A DNA stretch of 20,708 nucleotides from positions 1 to 20,708 of the IMG/VR virus record IMGVR_UViG_3300025128_006297. One strand, 5' to 3'. The first letter of the stretch is position 1. The number at the start of each line of letters is the position of its first letter. Below, in pieces: positions 1-7,731 of the stretch. Below the pieces are notes generated by a model. The model made no database searches. It was not told the DNA's origin and worked only from the letters and a program-made list of their open reading frames with translations. The position numbers were made by a program, and so were the translations under genes. This stretch comes from a virus.

Positions 1-353
1 GCTTCCGCATCGGGTCCGAGGTAAAGGCTACGCTTAAGAAGTCCCGCTTCGGAACACAGGGGCGACAATGCACCTTCAAGATTCTTTGGGGTGAGAACAT
101 TGGAATCTCTGACGAGGAGTCATGGTTTGAAGCTATTAGAGGCTCCAAGTATCTCTCAGGCTCAGGCTCGTGGTACACAATGGACATGGGCGACGGAACA
201 ACAGAGAAGTTCCAACCAAGCCGATGGGTAGAGAAGATGCAAGATGAAAAGTTCAAAGAGCGTGTCTTGTCCATTATGGATGAGGAAGTCATCTTGAAGT
301 TCCAGAACCGAGTAGGTTCCGCAGATGAGTTTTACGACATCGAAGGAGAATGA
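1..353 (+). CDS. RecA/UvsX-type recombinase, C-terminal part (5' end outside window)
   Basis: The reading frame is open from base 3 to the TGA at 351-353 and gives 116 residues. The segment reading FKILWGENIG followed by a Gly/Ser-rich stretch and SWYTMDMGDG matches the C-terminal side of the RecA core, where the family has a beta strand ending in a FxILYGxGI-like motif and then GAWY. Proteins of this family form a filament on single-stranded DNA and drive strand exchange, and phages use them for recombination-dependent replication and repair. Walker A and B motifs lie upstream of the window and cannot be checked. The stop overlaps the start of the next gene. I cannot tell a RecA-like from a UvsX-like origin from this piece alone. 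Confidence 0.82.
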   Translation, partial: FRIGSEVKATLKKSRFGTQGRQCTFKILWGENIGISDEESWFEAIRGSKYLSGSGSWYTMDMGDGTTEKFQPSRWVEKMQDEKFKERVLSIMDEEVILKFQNRVGSADEFYDIEGE

Positions 354-745
354 ATGTTTCCAAAAAAACAAGTGGTTATCTTCACTTAGCAAGAAGGATG
401 GCGGAGCAAAGCACCTACGGCAACATTAGCCATGGTGCTGTCCTTGTCAAGGGCGGCTCCGTCATCAATGCTTCTTACAACAAAGATAACTCTTGTTCTT
501 TTGGGAGCAGGTTCAGAGATCCCGATAGAGGCAGGGCTACACTCCACGCCGAACTCGGATGTATTCTCAACCTAGACAAGTCTGTGACCCAGGGTGCTAC
601 GATTTATGTCGTGAGAGTTGGAAAAAGAGGAGACTTCAAAATGAGTAAACCTTGTCCAATGTGTAACGGAGCACTAAAACATGTAGGAATAAAGAAAGTA
701 TTTTACACAAGTGATGAAGGAACACTAGAAAGTTATAAGCTATGA
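350..745 (+). CDS. Cytidine/deoxycytidylate deaminase-family zinc enzyme
   Basis: This 131-residue protein has the zinc deaminase signature: His66-Ala-Glu68 (the HAE motif; Glu is the proton shuttle in the family) and a Pro-Cys102-x-x-Cys105 zinc pair. An early HGAVLVKGG segment matches the family's first strand. The likely role is deamination of dCMP or another cytosine nucleotide, feeding dUMP to thymidylate synthesis, which fits the dUTPase and reductase downstream. The substrate is not certain, because the same fold covers cytidine, dCMP and RNA-editing deaminases. The ATG overlaps the recombinase stop. An AAGGAGA ribosome site sits directly against it, unusually close, but no other start in this frame would keep the first helix. 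Confidence 0.8.
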   Translation: MNVSKKTSGYLHLARRMAEQSTYGNISHGAVLVKGGSVINASYNKDNSCSFGSRFRDPDRGRATLHAELGCILNLDKSVTQGATIYVVRVGKRGDFKMSKPCPMCNGALKHVGIKKVFYTSDEGTLESYKL

Positions 746-1050
746 AACTAAACACAGGCGACATTGTAGGAGTTAAAGAGGATGAGGAGCGCCACCCTCT
801 GTTGTGGAAGCAATCGGACCTCTTCAATAGTATGGTGGTTTACTTTGTCTATTGGCAGACAGAAGACTATGAAGAAAGGCACGAAAAAAGTGAAGTAATA
901 AAGCCAGGAACACTACTATTATATATTGGCCCCTTCACAGACTGGAACACTCGACAAGAATTTCATAAGTTCTACCACGCCAGTGGTGAAGAATACGCCA
1001 TTAGAGAAAAAGATTTTAAATTTTTGGAGATGATAAGTGAGAGTCGGTGA
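742..1050 (+). CDS. Unassigned small acidic protein
   Basis: I do not recognise this 102-residue product. It is rich in charged and aromatic residues (a YFVYWQTEDYEERHE stretch near residue 34) and has no signal peptide, membrane helix or cysteine pair. The opening, LNTGDIVGVKEDE, resembles the beta-barrel openings common in small phage proteins, and the next gene opens in a similar way (RVGDLVQWKK). The ATG overlaps the deaminase stop by four bases (ATGA type), so translation is probably coupled. No function can be given. Confidence 0.72.
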   Translation: MKLNTGDIVGVKEDEERHPLLWKQSDLFNSMVVYFVYWQTEDYEERHEKSEVIKPGTLLLYIGPFTDWNTRQEFHKFYHASGEEYAIREKDFKFLEMISESR

Positions 1051-1234
1051 CCTAGTACAATGGAAGAAAGATCATAAATATGTTGGTGTCGTTGTAGACA
1101 CTTGTATGGGAACCCCCAACGTCGTTGAGATCTACTGGCTCAACGGCAGAATGAAACAATTCAATATGTCAAAAACATTAAACATAATTTCACAGGTAAA
1201 AAAGCAAGAGGAGACAGATGCTAGAGATATTTAA
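1037..1234 (+). CDS. Unassigned 65-residue protein, possible SH3-like barrel, GTG start
   Basis: The frame opens with GTG at 1037, six bases after a GGAGA ribosome site at 1026-1030, and overlaps the previous gene by 14 bases. The product opens RVGDLVQWKKDHKYVGVVVD and continues with VEIYWLNGRMKQF. This pattern of short strands with Gly-Val-Val and a Tyr-Trp is seen in small KOW- or SH3-like barrels, such as phage proteins that recur as short 'VGDLV' modules. That is pattern similarity only; no binding partner or activity can be inferred. The C-terminus is acidic and polar and overlaps the next start. Confidence 0.65.
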   Translation: MRVGDLVQWKKDHKYVGVVVDTCMGTPNVVEIYWLNGRMKQFNMSKTLNIISQVKKQEETDARDI

Positions 1235-1517
1235 GAATTCACACCCACTCACCAAGATAGCAGCAGTCTGCTTTGTTCTTGGAAAAATAATGTTCCTCTT
1301 CACCCTATCGGCCCTGGCCATAGACTACACTCTCGCAGCCATCTTCTTGGCCATTCAGTCCGCACTAATCCTTACAGCAATTGTCTTGCCCATCATTGTC
1401 CACCTCTCTGAAAAGAAGAAAGAAACTAAGATTCAGATCGAAGGGCGCTCTTTCTCTCTTTCTGAAGAAGAGCTTGACAAACTGAAGAATTATATGTATA
1501 ATGTTCACGGTACTTAA
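1218..1517 (+). CDS. Small membrane protein with two predicted helices
   Basis: The 99-residue product has two long hydrophobic stretches at about residues 13-35 (AAVCFVLGKIMFLFTLSALA) and 38-62, with a short gap between them. A charged tail follows that begins EKKKETK and contains an SLSEEELDKLKNYM amphipathic helix. A strong GAGGAG ribosome site at 1208-1213 precedes the ATG. The likely place is the inner membrane with the charged tail in the cytoplasm. Two helices and this size would suit a holin, but nothing specific supports that and the lytic transglycosylase is more than 6 kb away. A consensus promoter for the next gene lies inside its last codons. Confidence 0.7.
   Translation: MLEIFKNSHPLTKIAAVCFVLGKIMFLFTLSALAIDYTLAAIFLAIQSALILTAIVLPIIVHLSEKKKETKIQIEGRSFSLSEEELDKLKNYMYNVHGT
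1474..1502 (+). promoter_or_regulatory. Sigma70-type promoter ahead of the 1532 gene
   Basis: TTGACA at 1474-1479, a 17-base spacer and TATAAT at 1497-1502 match the consensus exactly. The site lies inside the 3' end of the membrane-protein gene. Transcription would begin near 1509, about 23 bases before the GTG start at 1532. The -10 is half of a perfect inverted repeat, ATTATA-TG-TATAAT (1489-1502). Confidence 0.72.
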
Positions 1518-1531
1518 ATTGGAGTTTAGTA

Positions 1532-2056
1532 GTGAATATCTTTGCAATAGAAAATAATGACCACGGCGGCATCGATTGGGTTAAGTCAGCGCAATCACAA
1601 GACAACTACCGAGTTGTCAAGATGATTTTAGAGAGTTGTCAGATACTCAGCACCGTCCTAAACGAGCAGGGCATCAGCGCACCCTACCGTTCTTTCAACC
1701 CCAAGCACCCTTCCTGCCTATGGGCAGCGGAGAGTAGTGACAACTTCTACAATCTAATCATCCACTGCGATGCCATGATTGAAGAGTACACACGCCGCTT
1801 CAAGAAGACACATAAATGCGCCGCAGTCTTAGAAAAGATTGTATCCTTGTTCGACCCCGAGCGTTTCCCTACCCACGAGCCCACACCACTTCGCATGGCT
1901 ATGCCGGATCATTTCCGTTCCAGCGACATTGTGGAGTCTTATCGTCGTTTCTACGCCAGCAAACCACGAGTTCGTTATTTCGAGAGCAACATCCCATCCT
2001 GGTTCCAAGAGTACCGAGGAGACAAAGAATTTCAAATCATCGGAGACAGAGATTGA
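1532..2056 (+). CDS. Conserved phage protein of unknown function (VVKMILE...HPSCLW family), GTG start
   Basis: The 174-residue product starts MNIF and carries three motifs: VVKMILESCQILST (28-41), HPSCLWAAESSDNFYNL (59-75) and EEYTRRFKKTHKC (84-96), followed by a proline-rich PLRMAMPDHF segment. I recognise this arrangement (His/Arg-VVKMxLE, then HPCxxWxRES.NY, then EYxxRYxKxHK) as a family found in many phages and some bacteria. From memory it has no established function, although it sometimes carries DNA-repair labels. The conserved His, Trp, Glu and Lys residues suggest an enzyme. The start is GTG, with a GGAG site at 1521-1524 and its own consensus promoter just upstream. The stop overlaps the next gene. 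Confidence 0.8.
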   Translation: MNIFAIENNDHGGIDWVKSAQSQDNYRVVKMILESCQILSTVLNEQGISAPYRSFNPKHPSCLWAAESSDNFYNLIIHCDAMIEEYTRRFKKTHKCAAVLEKIVSLFDPERFPTHEPTPLRMAMPDHFRSSDIVESYRRFYASKPRVRYFESNIPSWFQEYRGDKEFQIIGDRD

Positions 2057-2313
2057 AAAAGGAAAGACTTCTTCAGATACTACGTGAAGAGAACCCAGAA
2101 CAAGAAATCAAAATTGGATACCGCAAGCTCAAAAATAACGGTGATGCATACGGATACACCCGCTACCAAATACTGAAGATAAACAAAGTACCAATCTCTA
2201 AATGGTTACCACACGTTGACGATCTAACGGACAAATACTTTGACGCCCTTTTGGTTCGTTTGCGGAGAGATATAAAAGATTATTTGAAAAGGAAGAAAAA
2301 TGAAAAGAAATAG
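2053..2313 (+). CDS. Unassigned small basic protein, TTG start
   Basis: The frame stays open far upstream into the previous gene, but a sensible start is the TTG at 2053. It overlaps the preceding stop (TTGA) and lies seven bases after GGAG at 2042-2045. This gives 86 residues: LKKERLLQILREENP, a central IGYRKLKNNGDAYGYTRYQILKI section, then a lysine-rich end (DYLKRKKNEKK). It is highly basic with no cysteines or membrane helix, so nucleic-acid binding is possible but unproven. It overlaps the nuclease start by 14 bases. The family is not recognised. Confidence 0.62.
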   Translation: MKKERLLQILREENPEQEIKIGYRKLKNNGDAYGYTRYQILKINKVPISKWLPHVDDLTDKYFDALLVRLRRDIKDYLKRKKNEKK

Positions 2314-3274
2314 AATATTAATAGTAGATGGGCTTAATGCCTATTATAGAAGTTACATCGTAGACCCCAGCCTATCGACCAATGGAGTTCCAATTGGAGG
2401 CGTCAAAGGCTTCCTCAAGATCTTACAGAAGCTTGTTAGGGAAACAACACCAGACCGAGTAGCGATTATCTGGGACGGCCCTGGAGGCTCTATGAGGCGT
2501 CGCCAAGTTAACAAGGGTTATAAGGAAGGCCGCAAGCCCATCCGTCTCAACCGAGACGTGAGAAACCTAACAGAAGACCAGGAGTTAGAGAACAAGGTGT
2601 GGCAACAGATGCGCCTCGTTGAGTATCTAAACGAACTCCCCATCAGCCAGATTATGATTCCAGCCATCGAAGCCGATGACGTCATCTCTTTGGTCACTCA
2701 GCTTCCCACCCTCAAAGGTTGGCAGAAGGTCATCGTATCTAGCGACAAAGACTTCTTCCAGTTGTGCGATGATGAGACTGTTCTGTTCAGGCCAATCCAA
2801 AAAGAAGTCTTGAACAAGAATACTATCTTAGAGAAGCACGGTATTCATCCCACCAATTTCGCTCTAGCCCGAGCCATCGCAGGAGACAAGAGCGATAATC
2901 TCCCAGGCGTTCCAGGTGCTGGCCTTAAGACCGTTGCAAAGCGCCTTCCATTCTTGTCGGAGGATAAGAGTTATACAATTGACGAGGTGGTAGACTTTTG
3001 TAAAAACACCGAGAGCAAGCTGAAAGCGTTCACGAGTATCGTCGAGCACGCAGATGTTGTTAAAGAGAACTATCAAATCATGCAACTTTATTCTCCAAGC
3101 ATGTCCCCGCAGGCAAAAAGGCAAGTCAAGACAGCCATAAACGATTTAGAGCCAGAACTTAATAAGACCGGCGTGATGAAAATGATGCACGAAGATGGCT
3201 TTGGGAGTTACGATTGGTCAGATCTGTTCGTTGCTATGAAGAGAATTGTTTCTTTTCCCATTGACAAAGCATAA
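2300..3274 (+). CDS. FEN-type 5'-3' exonuclease / flap endonuclease (T4 RNase H or Pol I N-domain type)
   Basis: The 324-residue protein carries the whole 5'-nuclease signature: Asp10 in ILIVDGLNAYYRS, Glu124-Ala-Asp126-Asp127, the SSDKDFFQL motif with Asp149 and Asp151, and the helix-three-turn-helix region GDKSDNLPGVPGAG (195-208) with Asp196 and Asp199. These acidic residues hold the two metal ions in the family. The enzyme removes RNA primers and 5' flaps during lagging-strand synthesis. Its length is typical of free-standing phage enzymes (about 300 residues), and no polymerase I domain is attached. It overlaps the basic protein upstream. Its last codons contain the -35 box of the promoter for the helicase. 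Confidence 0.93.
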   Translation: MKRNRILIVDGLNAYYRSYIVDPSLSTNGVPIGGVKGFLKILQKLVRETTPDRVAIIWDGPGGSMRRRQVNKGYKEGRKPIRLNRDVRNLTEDQELENKVWQQMRLVEYLNELPISQIMIPAIEADDVISLVTQLPTLKGWQKVIVSSDKDFFQLCDDETVLFRPIQKEVLNKNTILEKHGIHPTNFALARAIAGDKSDNLPGVPGAGLKTVAKRLPFLSEDKSYTIDEVVDFCKNTESKLKAFTSIVEHADVVKENYQIMQLYSPSMSPQAKRQVKTAINDLEPELNKTGVMKMMHEDGFGSYDWSDLFVAMKRIVSFPIDKA

Positions 3275-3289
3275 GTTATGTGTTAGAAT
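3261..3289 (+). promoter_or_regulatory. Sigma70-type promoter ahead of the helicase
   Basis: TTGACA at 3261-3266, a 17-base spacer and TAGAAT at 3284-3289, with TG one base before the -10 (extended -10). The expected start of transcription is near 3296, about 32 bases before the TTG start codon. The -35 lies in the last codons of the nuclease. Confidence 0.75.
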
Positions 3290-3303
3290 GCTCGTAAGAG
3301 CAT
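3288..3303. repeat. Perfect inverted repeat at the helicase transcription start
   Basis: ATGCTC-GTAA-GAGCAT, a six-base stem with a four-base loop. It begins in the last two bases of the -10 and spans the expected transcription start, so it could be an operator or a hairpin at the 5' end of the transcript. Confidence 0.6.
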
Positions 3304-3327
3304 CACGATTGGAATGGAGAAAAGTAG

Positions 3328-4701
3328 TTGAGAACAAATGAGAAAGTGGATTTTAGTAAGTTTGGTAAATCATTCCAAGAGAAGCTCTGCCAACTAATTC
3401 TCCACGATAGACCCTTCGCTGATCAAATCGGAGAAGTATTAGAGTATGGATTCTTTGAGTTAAAGCATCTCCAGGTGTTTGCTCGCAAGATTTATGAATA
3501 TAAGAAGGACTACGGAGTCCATCCAACTGTTGAGATTATGACGACGGTGTTTCGCACATCGTTGGAAGACGAGAACGAAGCCACCCAACAAATGGTTCGA
3601 GACTACTTCGCAAGAACAATGTCTTCCGAGGTTTCAGATCGAGAAAGTAAATACATAAAAGAGAAAACGTTAGAGTTTTGTCGTAAACAATCTCTCAAGA
3701 AAGCGATGATTAAGTCTGTGGATTTATTGCAGAGTTCATCCTTTGATGAGATCTCACATTTGATTGAAGAGGCTATCAAGCTCGGGAGCGACAATGACTT
3801 TGGATACGACTACGTCAAAGACTTTGAGCAACGGTTCCTGACTAGAGCCAGAAACCCTGTCTCTACCGGATGGTCTGAGGTAGATTCCATAAGCAAGGGA
3901 GGCTTGGGCTCAAAAGAACTCGGCGTTGTCATCGCTCCAACCGGAGCAGGAAAAAGCATGATGCTTGTTCATTTAGGAGCACAGGCTTTAAAACAAGGTA
4001 AAAATGTGGTACACTATACACTAGAGCTAGGTGATACGGTTGTAGCTTCTCGCTATGACAGTTGCCTTACCGGTGTAAAATTAGGAGAGCTTTTTTCCTA
4101 TAAAGACCTTATTTATGATAAGGTTCAAGATATAGAGGGAAGATTGATTGTAAAAGAATATCCCACGAAGTCAGCCTCACCGGCTACCATTCGTGCCCAT
4201 TTAGAACGAGTACAACAAAGGGGAACAAATGTTGATATGGTCATCGTTGACTATGGAGACCTGTTGCGCCCCTCTATCATCCGAAAAGAAAAACGCCACG
4301 AGTTGGAAACAATTTATGAGGACCTTCGTGCAATCGGTCAAGACTTTCAGTGTCCAATCTGGACAGCATCACAGACCAACCGATCTGGCCTCAACGCCAC
4401 CGTCGTTACGATGGAGGAGATTTCAGAGGCATTCAATAAATGCTTCGTCGCAGATTTCATCTGCACAGTGTCGAGAACCAAGGACGACAAAATGGCAAAC
4501 ACAGGAATCATGTTTGTCGCCAAGAATAGAAATGGGCCAGACGGAATGCAGTTCCCTCTCTTTATGGATACATCCAACATCAGGATAAAAGTGTTAGAAG
4601 CATCTGAAGAGAACTTTACTCGCATCACAACAGCCCGAGAACAAAAAGAAACGTTAGCAGAAAAATACAAAAAACACAGAAAGGAAATAAGAAATGTTTA
4701 A
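3328..4701 (+). CDS. Replicative DnaB/gp41-type DNA helicase, TTG start
   Basis: This 457-residue protein has a RecA-fold helicase core. The Walker A motif APTGAGKS is at about residues 203-210, a Walker B strand VDMVIVDYGDLL is near 300-312, and a family-typical LELGDTVVASRYDS segment follows Walker A. The N-terminal 150 residues are helical and charged, as in DnaB N-domains. SuperFamily 4 helicases form hexamers that unwind the fork ahead of the polymerase and usually bind a primase; no primase is visible here, and no topoisomerase-primase domain is fused. The TTG start at 3328 fits the GGAGA at 3316-3320 (seven-base gap) and the promoter just upstream. The C-terminus ends in a basic KYKKHRKEIRN tail that overlaps the reductase start. 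Confidence 0.9.
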   Translation: MRTNEKVDFSKFGKSFQEKLCQLILHDRPFADQIGEVLEYGFFELKHLQVFARKIYEYKKDYGVHPTVEIMTTVFRTSLEDENEATQQMVRDYFARTMSSEVSDRESKYIKEKTLEFCRKQSLKKAMIKSVDLLQSSSFDEISHLIEEAIKLGSDNDFGYDYVKDFEQRFLTRARNPVSTGWSEVDSISKGGLGSKELGVVIAPTGAGKSMMLVHLGAQALKQGKNVVHYTLELGDTVVASRYDSCLTGVKLGELFSYKDLIYDKVQDIEGRLIVKEYPTKSASPATIRAHLERVQQRGTNVDMVIVDYGDLLRPSIIRKEKRHELETIYEDLRAIGQDFQCPIWTASQTNRSGLNATVVTMEEISEAFNKCFVADFICTVSRTKDDKMANTGIMFVAKNRNGPDGMQFPLFMDTSNIRIKVLEASEENFTRITTAREQKETLAEKYKKHRKEIRNV

Positions 4702-7123
4702 TTCAGAAGAGGTAAGGGGTGCTACCCTGAGTTATTTCAGCGGGGATGAACTAGCAACAAACGTATGGATGACCAAGTATGCTCTCAAAGACAAAGAGGG
4801 CAACTTCACAGAGAAGACACCAGACGACATGCACTTGCGTCTGGCCAGCGAATTCGCCAGGATGGAGAAGAAGTTCGGCGGCAACCGAGCCGTGTCCGAG
4901 AAAGAAATCTATAATCTTCTCAAGGACTTTAAGTATATTGTCCCACAAGGCTCGCCAATGATGGGCATTGGAAACAACTACGTCAACGTATCTCTTTCCA
5001 ACTGCGTGGTCATTGAGTCTCCCACAGACAACATCTCTGCCATCATGGATTCAGGAAAGGAGTTAGCCAACCTCTTCAAGCGCCGCTGTGGTGTTGGGTT
5101 GGACATTTCCGAGCTTCGCCCCGAAGGAGCAGCAGTCAATAACTCTGCTGGAACAACAACTGGAGCTTGGAGCTTCGCAGACTTTTATTCCTATGTCTGC
5201 CGAATGATTGGACAAAACGGTCGTCGTGGCGCTCTGATGATCACAATGGACGTTCGACACCCAGACATTGAACAGTTCGTCACGATGAAGCACGACCTGA
5301 CCAAAGTCACCGGGGCCAATGTCTCTGTTAAGATCACAGATGACTTTATGCGAGCCGTCCAAAATGATGAGGAGTACACTCTACGTTTCCCAGTCGAGGC
5401 TAAAAAACCAAAGTTCTCCAAGACCATCAAGGCGAAAGAGCTTTGGAATACAATCGTAGAGTCAGCAACTAAGACCGCAGAGCCGGGGCTGATGATGTGG
5501 GATAATATCCTCAACAACCTCCCAGCCAACGAGTATGCAGATCAGGGCTTCAAGACCATAACCACAAATCCTTGTGGAGAAATCCCCCTGTCAGCCTACG
5601 ATAGCTGCCGTCTCATCTCAATCAATCTTAAGAACTTCGTGACCAACCGCTTCACCGGAAAGGCAAAGTTCAACTTTGATAAGTTCAAGGACGTTGTTGG
5701 AATTGGTATGAGGATGTCTGACGACCTCGTGGAACTAGAGGTGGAGAAGTTAGACAACATCATCGCAGCAGCAGACACGCAGGACGAAAAGGAAATGTGG
5801 AACCGCCTCCTCAGAGCCTGCCGTAACGGACGACGCACAGGCTTGGGAACTCACGGACTAGCCGATGCTATGGCTTGTCTTAACCTTCGCTACGACAGCG
5901 ACGAAGCGATTGAAATTATTGAGGAAATCTATAAAACCCTCCGTGACTCCGCTTACTGCGAGAGCGTTAACCTAGCCAAAGAACGTGGGGCATTCCCCGT
6001 CTTTGACTGGAAGACCGAAAAAGACAACGCATATATCCAGAGACTTCCAGCGGACGTTCGGGAACAACTGTCTCGCTTTGGCCGCAGGAACATTTCTATC
6101 CTGACCAACGCCCCCACCGGCTCCGTATCCATTATGTCCCAGACAAGTTCTGGTTTGGAGCCAGTCTTCCGCAACGACTATACCCGCCGCAGGAAGCTCT
6201 CTCACAATGAGAGGGACGCCACTCCTGACTTCATTGATGAACTGGGTGACCGATGGATGGAGTACAAAGTCTTTCATCATAACCTGAGAGACTGGATGAA
6301 CACAACAGGCAAGACAGAGGAAGACATCCCAGACTTCTTTATCACCAGTGAGGAGATTGACTGGTCTCGCCGCATCCTGGTCCAAGCAGCCATCCAACGC
6401 AGCATCGATCACTCTATCAGTTCAACAATCAACCTCCCCAAGGACACTCCTCCAGAGGTCGTAGGTGAACTATACTTTGAGGGATGGAAGCACGGACTGA
6501 AAGGTGTAACCGTTTATGTTGACGGCTCCCGCACAGGCGTCCTCGTTACCAATGACGACAAGTCACTAGGCGAGGTCTTCCCTCAAAACAGAGCACCAAG
6601 ACGTCCCGAGACCCTTGACTGTGACATCCACCACACCACCATCCAAGGTGAGAAGTGGGTCATCCTCATCGGCCTGATGGACGGAAAGCCTTACGAAGTG
6701 ATGGGAGGGCTCTCAAATCTAATCGAGATCCCAAAGAAACATGAGACTGGACATCTCCTTAAGCAACGCTACAAGACAAAAGAGAATCGTTATGACGTTG
6801 TAATTGGAGACGAAGAGGACGCCTTCGCTGTCCGAGACATTGTAAAGGTCTTCGACAATCCAGAGCACTCAGCGTTCACCCGAATGATTTCCCTTGGCCT
6901 CCGTCACGGAGCCAACATTACCTATGTTGTTGAGCAACTCCAGAAGGATCGAGACAGCAACATGTTCAGCTTCGCCCGTTGTGTTGCGAGAGTATTAAAG
7001 AAATACATTCAAGATGGAACAGAAGCAACCGACAATACCTGTCCTAAATGTCAAGAGGAAGGGTTGATATATGTCGAAGGGTGTGAGACTTGCACGCAAT
7101 GCGGTTTCGCAAAATGTGGATAA
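4694..7123 (+). CDS. nrdJ: Class II (adenosylcobalamin-dependent) ribonucleotide reductase
   Basis: This 809-residue single-chain reductase converts ribonucleotides to deoxyribonucleotides. The radical-site motif NPCGE gives Asn292, Cys294 and Glu296. Cys104 in SLSNCVV fits the first redox cysteine, and GVGLDISELRP and NAPTGSVSI are further family motifs. The C-terminus ends in a CPKC...CETCTQCGFAKC zinc-ribbon/swinging-cysteine tail typical of NrdJ. No small radical subunit or activase lies next to it, which agrees with class II. The enzyme would depend on host or environmental B12. The ATG at 4694 has AAGGA at 4681-4685 and overlaps the helicase stop by eight bases, so the two are probably one transcript. 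I see no inserted intein or intron. Confidence 0.93.
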   Translation: MFNSEEVRGATLSYFSGDELATNVWMTKYALKDKEGNFTEKTPDDMHLRLASEFARMEKKFGGNRAVSEKEIYNLLKDFKYIVPQGSPMMGIGNNYVNVSLSNCVVIESPTDNISAIMDSGKELANLFKRRCGVGLDISELRPEGAAVNNSAGTTTGAWSFADFYSYVCRMIGQNGRRGALMITMDVRHPDIEQFVTMKHDLTKVTGANVSVKITDDFMRAVQNDEEYTLRFPVEAKKPKFSKTIKAKELWNTIVESATKTAEPGLMMWDNILNNLPANEYADQGFKTITTNPCGEIPLSAYDSCRLISINLKNFVTNRFTGKAKFNFDKFKDVVGIGMRMSDDLVELEVEKLDNIIAAADTQDEKEMWNRLLRACRNGRRTGLGTHGLADAMACLNLRYDSDEAIEIIEEIYKTLRDSAYCESVNLAKERGAFPVFDWKTEKDNAYIQRLPADVREQLSRFGRRNISILTNAPTGSVSIMSQTSSGLEPVFRNDYTRRRKLSHNERDATPDFIDELGDRWMEYKVFHHNLRDWMNTTGKTEEDIPDFFITSEEIDWSRRILVQAAIQRSIDHSISSTINLPKDTPPEVVGELYFEGWKHGLKGVTVYVDGSRTGVLVTNDDKSLGEVFPQNRAPRRPETLDCDIHHTTIQGEKWVILIGLMDGKPYEVMGGLSNLIEIPKKHETGHLLKQRYKTKENRYDVVIGDEEDAFAVRDIVKVFDNPEHSAFTRMISLGLRHGANITYVVEQLQKDRDSNMFSFARCVARVLKKYIQDGTEATDNTCPKCQEEGLIYVEGCETCTQCGFAKCG

Positions 7124-7128
7124 ATTAC

Positions 7129-7157
7129 TTGACAAACCAAAACACCTATGATACTAT
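7129..7157 (+). promoter_or_regulatory. Sigma70-type promoter ahead of the 7191 gene and GroES
   Basis: TTGACA at 7129-7134, a 17-base spacer and TACTAT at 7152-7157, with TG one base upstream (extended -10). It begins five bases after the reductase stop. Transcription would start near 7164, giving a leader of about 27 bases that carries AAGGAG. Confidence 0.75.
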
Positions 7158-7164
7158 GGTATCA
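7149..7164. repeat. Perfect inverted repeat covering the -10 box
   Basis: TGATAC-TATG-GTATCA, a six-base stem with a four-base loop, covers the whole -10 box and the expected start. It has the same 6-4-6 geometry as the repeats at 3288 and 19901 but a different sequence. It is a candidate operator. Confidence 0.55.
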
Positions 7165-7190
7165 ATCTTAACGACATAAAGGAGAAATAA

Positions 7191-7436
7191 ATGTCAGAAT
7201 CTAAAGACAAATACATCGAGAGTTACATCAAGTCACTTGCAGCAGTTGAGAACGAGATGGAGCCTTTGAAAGAGCACAAGCGAGAACTCAAGGCATCCTA
7301 CGTTGATAACGGCTGGCTTACCAAAGAAGAGATTTCAATGGCCGTCAAGGCGTTCCGTCTCATCAAAGGTGAGGTAGATATGGACCAACTGCGTGATTTC
7401 TACAACCAGGTTTCCAAGACGATTGGGAGAGGCTAA
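7191..7436 (+). CDS. Small helical protein, weakly similar to GapR/DUF2312-type DNA-binding proteins
   Basis: The 81-residue product is predicted to be nearly all helix: an N-terminal coiled-coil-like section (SYIKSLAAVENEMEPLKEHK) and then RELKASYVDNGWLTKEEISMAV and a DMDQLRDFY segment. The layout (long helix with xLKExxRxLKxxYxxN/G, then xxAVKAFRLIKxE) resembles the GapR family, whose members bind overtwisted DNA. I infer this from pattern only, so it should be read as a possibility. It is the first gene after a strong promoter and has a GGAG site seven bases before the ATG. Its stop abuts the GroES start, so the two are co-expressed. Confidence 0.68.
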   Translation: MSESKDKYIESYIKSLAAVENEMEPLKEHKRELKASYVDNGWLTKEEISMAVKAFRLIKGEVDMDQLRDFYNQVSKTIGRG

Positions 7437-7727
7437 ATGAGATTCAGTCCTAGAAATCGTCACCTTCTAGTAGAAGTTCTCAAGCAACAGTCTGGGGAGG
7501 AGGATAGTAAACCAACGATCCTCCTCCCTGATGGCTACAAACCAACAGAGACTGAGCAGGAGTATGTTTCAGTGAGGGTAAGAGAAGTCTCACCTGACTG
7601 TACAATTAGCATTACGAAGGGAGACTTAGCAATCGCTTCAAACAGAATGATTGAGGAGATTACTATTGGAGACGAAACATCCCACCTAGTTCTTGAAAAC
7701 TATATCATCGGAGTGATGAGGAGATAA
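7437..7727 (+). CDS. groES: GroES-type co-chaperonin
   Basis: The 96-residue product fits the Cpn10 fold from end to end: an N-terminal strand FSPRNRHLLVEVL, a loop containing PTILLPDGYKP that matches the mobile loop (whose Ile-Val-Leu triplet docks on GroEL), a central ISITKGDLAIA strand and a closing HLVLENYIIGVMR that corresponds to the family's YLVVREDDILAVI end. It would cap a GroEL ring, either the host's or the phage's own chaperonin, which begins at 19954. T4 gp31 is the best known phage co-chaperonin. Overall identity looks low, so the call rests on the pattern of strands and the mobile loop. It follows the previous stop directly (TAAATG). Confidence 0.75.
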   Translation: MRFSPRNRHLLVEVLKQQSGEEDSKPTILLPDGYKPTETEQEYVSVRVREVSPDCTISITKGDLAIASNRMIEEITIGDETSHLVLENYIIGVMRR

Positions 7728-7731
7728 TAAA

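Noticed and set aside
1218-1517. Two-helix membrane protein as a holin
   Set aside because: Size and helices would fit, but it is far from the transglycosylase, has a long charged tail, and nothing else supports a lysis role.
1816-2052. Upstream extension of the small basic protein's frame into the 1532 gene
   Set aside because: The extension would overlap a well-conserved protein in another frame by 240 bases; the TTG at 2053 has a ribosome site and a normal stop/start overlap.
2240-2276. TTGACG and TATAAA near the 5' nuclease start
   Set aside because: The spacing is 25 bases, too long for a sigma70-type promoter.
3987-4015. Promoter-like TTTAAA-17-TACACT with extended -10 inside the helicase
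   Set aside because: Both boxes are weak, it lies inside the conserved ATPase core and no gene starts within 650 bases downstream.
5191-6412. Several long minus-strand reading frames opposite the reductase
   Set aside because: They are shadows of a strongly conserved + strand gene and encode no recognisable motif.
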